From the NCBI GenBank assembly GCA_964654945.1, contig CAZZLN010000031.1, forward strand, positions 1 through 20,345: a DNA stretch of 20,345 nt, read 5' to 3'. Position 1 is the first letter of the stretch. Each line of letters starts with the position of its first letter. This document shows positions 16,010-20,345 of the stretch, in pieces. Position numbers and translations under genes: made by a program. The stretch is from HGM11788 sp964654945. Its GTDB lineage: Bacteria; Bacillota; Clostridia; Lachnospirales; CAG-274. The notes beneath the pieces were generated by a model. That model was not told the DNA's origin. It did not search any database and saw only the letters and a list, made by a program, of their open reading frames with translations.

Positions 16010-16037
16010 ATAATTTTTAAAGGTGTCCTAAAATTAT
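16010..16037 (+). other. weak AT-rich hairpin between hydrolase and beta-propeller genes
   Basis: ATAATTTT (16010-16017) can pair with AAAATTAT (16030-16037), and AGG with CCT around a TGT loop, leaving a three-base bulge; TTT follows. It could be a partial terminator that lowers expression of the last gene, but the stem is almost all A-T. The rest of the 108-base gap shows nothing else convincing. Confidence 0.25.
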
Positions 16038-16057
16038 TTTAGCAAGGAGATTTTGTT

Positions 16058-18193
16058 ATGAATAATAAGATGGTGCTGAACATAATGATTGTGTATTTTG
16101 TAATTCTAAGCATCGTACTCATTTTTCAGCTTACAAGAATTAATAATACAGTTTCAGCACCTTCAAACAATGGTGCAGTATTGACAGAGGACAGGCTTAA
16201 TAATGCAGTGGTTTTTTATAATGACAGTCCCGTTCTTATTTCAAACAAAAAGCAAATGCTTTTAGACAGAACCAATCCAAGCTATACTCCTGTTGTAAAA
16301 GATAACAAGGCATATCTTCCCGTATCTTTTTTCAGATCGGTTTACGGAGCTAATGTAAGTTATAATAACAGTGATACCTCTGCTACTATAAGACTTGAAA
16401 ACAAGGCACTTATAATAAACTCAAATGAAGCAACTCTTATTGATAACTCAAATGAAAAAGAGCTAAAGCTTATTTCAAAGCCTATTGTTGCAAATAATGT
16501 TGTGTGTGTTCCGGCTGATGTTTTTGCTCAGGCATATAATAAAGAAGTTTATATATATGGCAGTATGGGAATTTTAAGCTCATCTGAATTTTCACAGGAA
16601 GATAACTTATTCCTTGACGGACTTGTTTCTCAGGTTAATGATCTTCCTTATGTTTCAAATGAAGCTAATTTAAAATCTGTTGCGGGAATAAGCGGAACAG
16701 ACGATATTTTTGCAAATATTGAAAACAAAAAAAAGGAATTTACATCTGATAATGCCTCTGCTCCCGTAAGAGCTCTTGAGGCTGAAACAAATGAAAATAT
16801 TGCAAGTGATAATAACTGTATTTATTATGGAAATACAGGAAAAATTGAGGTTTTAAGCTATAATGAAGATAATATCTCAAAAATTTCAGAAATAAAATTT
16901 GACGAAAATTTGAATGCAGATAAGCTTATATTAAATGAAAACAGGCTTATTGCAATAGGTGACAGTCAGGATGGCAATTCGGGAATATTTATTTTTGATG
17001 TTACAAATCCTCTTTCGGTTCAGCCGGTAAGACAATATAGGGTTTCAGGATATTATAAAAATGCAGTTTTATCAGGAGAATATTTATATCTTCTTACTCA
17101 AAGCACAGTTTACAGCCTTTATAAAGACGGTCATTTTACAGAACCGGTATATAAAGACAGCATAACAGGAAATATGTCAATAAGCTATGAGCAAATACAG
17201 TATTTTCCTGAAATAGGCTCTGATGATTTTACCATATTATCCTCAATTAATATTAATGATAGTTCTGTGCCATATATTAAGGCATTTGTAGGTGCAGGAA
17301 AAAATATTTATATGTCACAGAGCAATTTATATATTTCAAAGGATAGAAAAACTGCCTTTGAAGATTATGAAAATGTTGAAAACACACGTATTTACAGATA
17401 TTCACTTTTAAAAGGCGATGCCATAAGTTCGGATAAAGTAAATATAAAAGGCCATTTAATTAATCAGTCTGCTATTTCAGAAAATAACGGATATTGCAGA
17501 GTTGTAACAAAGTTTACTGACAGTGAAAAAAACAAAAAAGTTTGCAATGTATATGTTCTCAACAATAATCTTGAAATCTGCGGGCAGGCAAATAAGGTTG
17601 CCGATGATGATGATATTTCTTATGCGGTTTTTGCAGATGATGAAATACTTCTTACTCCTGCAAATACAGGAGGAAAAATATACGGAGTTAATATAGAAAA
17701 TCCAACTCTCCCTCAGGGGAAGGGCGGCTTAAAGCTTTCAAACGGAAAAACGCTTATTTATAAATATGATGAAAATACAGTTGTTTCAATTGATGATGAA
17801 AACGGTATTCTTAAAATAGGTCTTTATGATGTTACAGATTATACCGCACCTGAAAAGTTATTTTCACAGGAGCTTGGCAGAAGTGAAAATATAACAACAC
17901 AGCTTTTTGAAAATAAAAACGGCTTCTTTTTTGATAAGGAAAAAAATATAATGATTGTTCCTGTTAAGATTAATAACGGAAACAATATTACATTTGACGG
18001 TGCTTATGTTTACACTGTATTCAGAGATGAGGGTGTAGAAAGAATAGGCACATTAATGACAAACGGTCTTAACTCATCTTATAAATTCAAGGGAAAATTC
18101 ATTATGTTTAATAATAATGAGGCTTCTGTTGCGGATATGAAAGAGGTCAAAATATTAAATACTATAGATTTTAATGAAAAAATGGCACAGTGA
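16058..18193 (+). CDS. membrane-anchored protein with stalk-like N-terminal domain and C-terminal beta-propeller
   Basis: 711 residues. Residues 6-25 form a membrane anchor or uncleaved signal. Residues about 48-168 resemble the copper-amine-oxidase N-terminal-like (stalk) domain common in Clostridia surface proteins: a short beta repeat with KAYLPVSFFRSVYGANVSY and, later, VVCVPADVFAQAYNKEV. It has no oxidase activity of its own. From about 250 to the end it matches the secreted beta-propeller family typified by PF09826: IFIFDVTNPLSVQPVRQYRV, SGYYKNAVLSGEYLYLLTQS, FTILSSININDSS, GKNIYMSQSNLYISKD, TRIYRYSLLKGD and GHLINQSAISENNGYCRVVT. The usual GVDEADIVKTDG-type opening of that family is not evident, so the first blade is degenerate. 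Its substrate is unknown. It ends the ftsEX operon, 108 bases after the hydrolase, with AAGGAGA at 16044-16050, so a surface role in wall remodelling is plausible (inference). Confidence 0.82.
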   Translation: MNNKMVLNIMIVYFVILSIVLIFQLTRINNTVSAPSNNGAVLTEDRLNNAVVFYNDSPVLISNKKQMLLDRTNPSYTPVVKDNKAYLPVSFFRSVYGANVSYNNSDTSATIRLENKALIINSNEATLIDNSNEKELKLISKPIVANNVVCVPADVFAQAYNKEVYIYGSMGILSSSEFSQEDNLFLDGLVSQVNDLPYVSNEANLKSVAGISGTDDIFANIENKKKEFTSDNASAPVRALEAETNENIASDNNCIYYGNTGKIEVLSYNEDNISKISEIKFDENLNADKLILNENRLIAIGDSQDGNSGIFIFDVTNPLSVQPVRQYRVSGYYKNAVLSGEYLYLLTQSTVYSLYKDGHFTEPVYKDSITGNMSISYEQIQYFPEIGSDDFTILSSININDSSVPYIKAFVGAGKNIYMSQSNLYISKDRKTAFEDYENVENTRIYRYSLLKGDAISSDKVNIKGHLINQSAISENNGYCRVVTKFTDSEKNKKVCNVYVLNNNLEICGQANKVADDDDISYAVFADDEILLTPANTGGKIYGVNIENPTLPQGKGGLKLSNGKTLIYKYDENTVVSIDDENGILKIGLYDVTDYTAPEKLFSQELGRSENITTQLFENKNGFFFDKEKNIMIVPVKINNGNNITFDGAYVYTVFRDEGVERIGTLMTNGLNSSYKFKGKFIMFNNNEASVADMKEVKILNTIDFNEKMAQ

Positions 18194-18204
18194 TTGTGCC
18201 ATTT
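18180..18204 (+). terminator. intrinsic terminator overlapping the end of the beta-propeller gene
   Basis: AAATGGCACA (18180-18189) and TGTGCCATTT (18195-18204) form a perfect 10-bp stem with a 5-base loop. The stop codon TGA (18191-18193) lies in the stem-loop. The T-run (18210-18215) begins six bases after the stem, so termination may be moderate. Confidence 0.75.
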
Positions 18205-18217
18205 ATACATTTTTTGC

Positions 18218-18267
18218 GGACTTTTTGCGGGGGACGGACTTTTTGCGGGGGACTGTCCCCCGCAAAA
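18218..18267 (+). repeat. tandem 18-bp repeat ending in a G/C-run palindrome
   Basis: GGACTTTTTGCGGGGGAC occurs twice in tandem (18218-18235, 18236-18253) after a partial copy. The second copy runs into a perfect inverted repeat: TTTTGCGGGGGAC (18241-18253) and GTCCCCCGCAAAA (18255-18267) around a single T. A run of nine C residues follows (18269-18277). Confidence 0.9.
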
Positions 18268-18276
18268 TCCCCCCCC

Positions 18277-18315
18277 CAATTTACTAAAGTAAATTGCCGA
18301 AAAAAATTTACCTTA
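18277..18315 (+). repeat. hairpin repeat type C, copy 1
   Basis: Arms CAATTTAC and GTAAATTG (18277-18296) enclose the loop TAAA. CCGAAAAAAATTTACC follows, then the copy runs directly into module D copy I. Confidence 0.85.
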
Positions 18316-18386
18316 TTGAATCGGAAAGATTAATCCGACAAGCCGTAGGCTTGCATTTTACAAAGTAAAATGTTCTGAATCAGGAC
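18316..18386 (+). repeat. three-hairpin module D, copy I
   Basis: After TTGAA come three consecutive hairpins: TCGGA/TCCGA (18321-18338), CAAGCC/GGCTTG with loop GTA (18339-18353), and CATTTTAC/GTAAAATG with loop AAA (18354-18372). TTCTGAATCAGGAC closes the copy. Confidence 0.85.
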
Positions 18387-18404
18387 ATTTTTTTCTAACA
18401 AGTT

Positions 18405-18446
18405 GCAATTTACATAGTAAATTGCCGAAAAAAATTTACCTTAATC
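18405..18446 (+). repeat. hairpin repeat type C, copy 2
   Basis: Nine-base arms GCAATTTAC and GTAAATTGC (18405-18425) enclose the loop ATA, followed by CGAAAAAAATTTACC and TTAATC. Confidence 0.85.
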
Positions 18447-18509
18447 GCAAGCTCAAGGACATTTTTTTCTAACAAAGTTCTGAACTCGTCCAATTATCCA
18501 GCGTTGTTA

Positions 18510-18537
18510 TTGTAGGGGCGAGCATTGCTCGTCCTCA
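18510..18537 (+). repeat. 28-bp palindromic repeat type B, copy 1
   Basis: Starts TTGTAGGGG, has the core CGAGCATTGCTCG (a 6-bp palindrome around one base), and ends TCCTCA. Two identical copies lie downstream on the opposite strand. Confidence 0.9.
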
Positions 18538-18617
18538 TATGCCTTACAAAGAAGCTATTGTGTTTAATTTGGATTTAGCGGGGGATTGTCCGCAAAATGT
18601 TTTTTCTAACAATGTTC

Positions 18618-18645
18618 TGAGGACGAGCAATGCTCGCCCCTACAA
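18618..18645 (-). repeat. 28-bp palindromic repeat type B, copy 2
   Basis: Exact reverse complement of 18510-18537, 80 bases downstream of it. The two copies could pair as a long stem. Confidence 0.9.
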
Positions 18646-18662
18646 TAAAATAACTGACGAGC

Positions 18663-18690
18663 TGAGGACGAGCAATGCTCGCCCCTACAA
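18663..18690 (-). repeat. 28-bp palindromic repeat type B, copy 3
   Basis: Identical to copy 2 and in the same orientation, 17 bases further on. The flanks share CTGA before and CAAT after the unit. Confidence 0.9.
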
Positions 18691-18700
18691 TGTATCTATG

Positions 18701-18725
18701 GGACTTTTTGCGGGGGACAGTCCCC
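18701..18725 (+). repeat. third copy of the 18-bp G-run repeat
   Basis: GGACTTTTTGCGGGGGAC (18701-18718) is identical to the two copies at 18218-18253. It is followed by AGTCCCC, restoring a shorter palindrome around one A. Confidence 0.9.
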
Positions 18726-18786
18726 TTGCTAAATATTTCTGTAATATCCTCCCTGCAAATGCGAGCATTTGCTTCCCTCCTTTAGG

Positions 18787-18846
18787 TCAGAACTTTTGCT
18801 TTTGCAAAAGCTGCCTATGGCGTTCGGATTAATCTTTCCGATTCAA
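18787..18846 (-). repeat. three-hairpin module D, copy II
   Basis: On the minus strand: TTGAA, then hairpin TCGGA/TCCGA (18824-18841), a short GCC/GGC hairpin (18813-18821), CTTTTGC/GCAAAAG with a four-base loop (18793-18810), and TTCTGA. Confidence 0.85.
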
Positions 18847-18948
18847 TCAAGGAGGGCATATGGAATATTTACGTGGGATCAGCTTACAAACTAAACACAA
18901 AAAGCCTCCCTTGCCTAAAGTCAGAACTTCGTTAGGAAAAAATGTCCT

Positions 18949-18990
18949 GATTAAGGTAAATTTTTTACGGCAATTTACTATGTAAATTGC
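18949..18990 (-). repeat. hairpin repeat type C, copy 3
   Basis: On the minus strand, arms GCAATTTAC and GTAAATTGC (18970-18990) enclose the loop ATA, followed by CGTAAAAAATTTACC and TTAATC. The sequence then runs into the AGGACATTTTTTCC linker. Confidence 0.85.
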
Positions 18991-19048
18991 AACTTTTGCC
19001 GAAGCAAAAGCAGAACTGTGTTCTGTCGGATTAGTCTTTCCGATTCAA
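18991..19048 (-). repeat. three-hairpin module D, copy III
   Basis: On the minus strand: TTGAA, hairpin TCGGA/TCCGA (19026-19043), CAGAAC/GTTCTG with loop ACA (19011-19025), and CTTTTGC/GCAAAAG with loop TTCG (18993-19010), running straight into type C copy 3. Confidence 0.85.
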
Positions 19049-19130
19049 TGGAGGGGGACCGGCTTTGCCGGTGGAGGGATATATAAAACTTTATTTTTCG
19101 TGAGACTGTCCCCTGCTAAATACTGTAAAA

Positions 19131-19270
19131 AAACACTATTAATGCTAATATATTTTGAGTTAATATCAAAACCACTATTAGCTTTAAATACTCTTTCATA
19201 AATACTATTAATCCCCTTTCATATAATCCGGCGATTAATGCACCTAAACCAGATTGACGTGTTGTGCCAT
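19131..19270. other. AT-rich intergenic stretch upstream of the fumarase promoter
   Basis: No gene or hairpin of note. ACTATTA occurs three times in the same orientation (19135-19141, 19174-19180, 19204-19210) and CTTTCATA twice (near 19193 and 19217). These look like drifted direct repeats. The fumarase transcript starts downstream of this stretch. Confidence 0.4.
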
Positions 19271-19279
19271 TTTTCAGGC

Positions 19280-19308
19280 TTTACACAGTTTATAATTTAT
19301 GTTATAAT
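19280..19308 (+). promoter_or_regulatory. vegetative-type promoter of the fumarase alpha gene
   Basis: TTTACA (19280-19285) and TATAAT (19303-19308) are separated by exactly 17 bases, with an extended -10 TG at 19300-19301. Transcription would start near 19315, leaving a leader of about 23 bases, too short for a riboswitch. Confidence 0.85.
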
Positions 19309-19337
19309 TCATATAATTATATAAACGGAGAAAAATT

Positions 19338-20180
19338 ATGAGAGAAATAAACGTAAATGAAATAACAAAAATAATAAAAAAGCTGTGCATAAGTGCAAAC
19401 TGTAATTTAAACAGTGACATATATAATGCACTTAAAAAGGCAAAATCAGAAGAAAGCTCACCTGTCGGCAAAAACATATTATCCCAGATTATTGAAAATG
19501 CAGACTTAGCCAAAAAAAAATGCAAGCCTATATGTCAGGATACAGGTATGGCAGTTATTTTTATGGAAATAGGTCAGGAGGTACACTTTACGGGAGGGGA
19601 TTTAACCTCTGCCATAAATGAAGGTGTAAGACAGGGTTACACAGAGGGTTATCTGAGAAAATCAGTAGTTTCAGACCCCCTTTCAAGAGTGAACACAAAT
19701 GACAACACTCCTGCTGTTATTCATTATGATATAGTTTCAGGTGATAAGGTGCATATTGAAGTTGCACCAAAAGGTTTCGGCAGTGAAAATATGAGCAGAG
19801 TTTATATGCTTAAACCTGCTGACGGTATTGAGGGTGTAAAAAAATCAGTTTTGGAATGTATTGAGCAGGCAGGCCCTAATCCTTGTCCTCCAATGGTTGT
19901 GGGAGTAGGAATAGGAGGAAATTTTGAGCTTTGTGCAAAGCTTGCAAAAAAAGCTCTTTTAAGACCTGTGGGCTCTCATTCTCATATTGAATATATAAAA
20001 GATATGGAAAAGGAGCTTTTAAAAAAGGCAAACAATCTTGGAATAGGTCCTCAGGGATTGGGCGGAAACACAACTGTTTTAGGACTTAATATAGAAACCT
20101 TTGCAACACATATTGCAGGACTTCCTCTGGCAGTAAACATAAGCTGTCACGTTACAAGGCATGGTGAAATAACAATTTAA
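19338..20180 (+). CDS. class I (iron-sulfur) fumarate hydratase / tartrate dehydratase, alpha subunit
   Basis: 280-residue catalytic alpha subunit of a two-subunit, oxygen-sensitive hydro-lyase that interconverts malate and fumarate (or dehydrates tartrate). Conserved blocks are PICQDTGMAV (64-73), RKSVVSDPLSRVNTNDNTPA (107-126), KGFGSENMSR (145-154), AGPNPCPPMVVGVGIGGNFE (178-197) and GPQGLGGNTTVLGL (237-250). Three cysteines, C66, C183 and C270, have the spacing of the [4Fe-4S] ligands of E. coli FumA (C105, C224, C318). The ATG follows CGGAG (19326-19330). Fumarase and L-tartrate dehydratase alpha subunits are hard to separate by sequence, so I give no symbol; fumarase is more likely. The beta subunit, needed for the complete active site and usually the next gene, is not seen in the remaining 165 bases, which are structured and repetitive. 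Confidence 0.93.
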   Translation: MREINVNEITKIIKKLCISANCNLNSDIYNALKKAKSEESSPVGKNILSQIIENADLAKKKCKPICQDTGMAVIFMEIGQEVHFTGGDLTSAINEGVRQGYTEGYLRKSVVSDPLSRVNTNDNTPAVIHYDIVSGDKVHIEVAPKGFGSENMSRVYMLKPADGIEGVKKSVLECIEQAGPNPCPPMVVGVGIGGNFELCAKLAKKALLRPVGSHSHIEYIKDMEKELLKKANNLGIGPQGLGGNTTVLGLNIETFATHIAGLPLAVNISCHVTRHGEITI

Positions 20181-20195
20181 TCGAATGAGAGATAG

Positions 20196-20260
20196 ACTCC
20201 CACCTCTATAGGTGGTGAGTAAAGCAAACTTTTAAATCGGTGAGAGTACAATCTCCCCAT
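20196..20260 (+). other. two-hairpin structured segment downstream of the fumarase alpha gene
   Basis: Hairpin 1: CCACC (20200-20204) and GGTGG (20211-20215) around the loop TCTATA, extended by ACTC and GAGT with one bulged T. Hairpin 2: GGTGAGA and TCTCCCC (about 20239-20257) with one mismatch. No T-run follows either, so they are not standard terminators. The shape is reminiscent of subterminal hairpins of IS200/IS605-type elements, but no transposase is visible. Confidence 0.4.
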
Positions 20261-20262
20261 CA

Positions 20263-20345
20263 TTGAACCGAAAGATTTATCGGACGACCTTCAGGTCGGC
20301 TTTTGCAAAGCAAAAGTTCTGAATATTAAGCCTACGGCAGGATTG
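20263..20345 (+). repeat. three-hairpin module D, copy IV (runs to the window end)
   Basis: TTGAA is followed by CCGA/TCGG (20268-20283), CGACCT/AGGTCG (20285-20298), CTTTTGC/GCAAAAG with loop AAA (20300-20316) and TTCTGAAT, the same order as copy I. A further GCC/GGC hairpin (20330-20338) follows, so the array probably continues past the window. Confidence 0.8.

Larger units (their letters stand above)
18205..19130. repeat. intergenic mosaic of short hairpin-forming repeats
   Basis: About 925 bases without a credible protein gene. The region is built from at least five repeat types in both orientations: a G-run palindrome, a 28-bp palindromic unit, a 9-bp-arm hairpin with a trailing A-run, a three-hairpin module, and the linker AGGACATTTTTTTCTAAC. 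The linker occurs at 18382-18399 and 18456-18473, in variant form on the minus strand at 18931-18948, and degenerate near 18598. Other single hairpins are AGTTC/GAACT (18476-18486), GCAAATGC/GCATTTGC (18755-18772) between CCTCCC boxes, and ACCGGC/GCCGGT (19058-19072) between GGAGGG boxes. GTCCCC, a variable T, then TGCTAAATA recurs near 18721 and 19109. No transposase is present, so this looks like accumulated non-autonomous palindromic elements. Confidence 0.85.

Noticed and set aside
15957..16013. 18-codon open frame between the hydrolase and propeller genes
   Set aside because: No ribosome site and too short to support.
16058..18193. Copper amine oxidase
   Set aside because: Only the N-terminal stalk-like domain resembles that annotation; no catalytic oxidase domain is present.
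18079..18279. Minus-strand open frame with PAKSP repeats
   Set aside because: Made by the 18-bp tandem repeat on the opposite strand and the antisense of the propeller gene.
18510..18690. CRISPR array
   Set aside because: Only three repeats, in opposite orientations, with spacings of 80 and 17 bases and no cas genes.
18539..18832. 97-codon open frame in the repeat mosaic
   Set aside because: It runs through the 28-bp and G-run repeats, contains the same peptide twice because of the repeat, has no ribosome site and resembles no protein family.
18860..18985. 41-codon open frame (MEYLRGISLQ...) preceded by AAGGAGGG
   Set aside because: The ribosome-like site is one of the GGAGGG boxes of the mosaic and is too close to the ATG; the frame ends inside repeat type C. 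A small protein cannot be fully excluded.
18205..19130. Insertion sequence with its own transposase
   Set aside because: No open frame resembles a transposase; only short palindromic units are present.
19309..19337. Riboswitch in the fumarase leader
   Set aside because: The leader from the predicted start is about 23 bases, too short for an aptamer.

Overview
The window is AT-rich DNA from a low-GC Gram-positive bacterium, most likely an anaerobic gut-type member of the Clostridia. This is inferred from the gene families and order (rpoBC, FtsEX with an M23 hydrolase, a U32 peptidase next to ZapA and SEDS/PBP genes, a class I iron-sulfur fumarase alpha subunit) and from strong AGGAGG ribosome sites. 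No ribosomal RNA is present, so the taxon cannot be fixed more closely.

Layout. Bases 1-5083 (+) hold the 3' part of rpoB and all of rpoC, ended by a strong hairpin terminator that probably serves both strands. Bases 5172-11290 (-) are a tight cell-wall and division operon, transcribed zapA - U32 protein - SEDS glycosyltransferase (FtsW/RodA type) - class B penicillin-binding protein. Its promoter lies in an AT-rich divergent region (11291-11538). From there a second operon runs on the + strand to 18193: a CdaR/PucR-type regulator, ftsE, ftsX, a secreted M23 EnvC/PcsB-like hydrolase and a membrane-anchored beta-propeller protein. It ends in a hairpin whose loop contains the last stop codon. 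Bases 18205-19270 carry no credible protein gene but a dense mosaic of short hairpin-forming repeats. A well-formed promoter then drives a class I fumarase/tartrate dehydratase alpha subunit (19338-20180), and the same repeat family reappears from 20263 to the window end.

How the genes work together. ZapA promotes Z-ring assembly. The SEDS protein polymerises glycan and its partner PBP cross-links it. FtsEX is the ABC-type switch that, in studied bacteria, activates a coiled-coil murein hydrolase across the membrane, and the M23 protein directly downstream is the obvious partner. The regulator and the beta-propeller protein flank this core and are candidate accessory parts.

Most notable: (1) FtsX carries a 79-residue tetrapeptide repeat of T/A-T-Q-A type in its extracellular domain. 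(2) The intergenic mosaic holds at least four copies of a three-hairpin module whose stems differ in sequence while base pairing is kept, i.e. compensatory change visible within one window. (3) ZapA is about three times the usual length through a long coiled coil. (4) RpoB ends in an acidic tail of about 100 residues containing an in-frame 21-bp duplication. (5) A fumarase alpha gene is followed by repeat DNA, with no beta subunit before the window ends.
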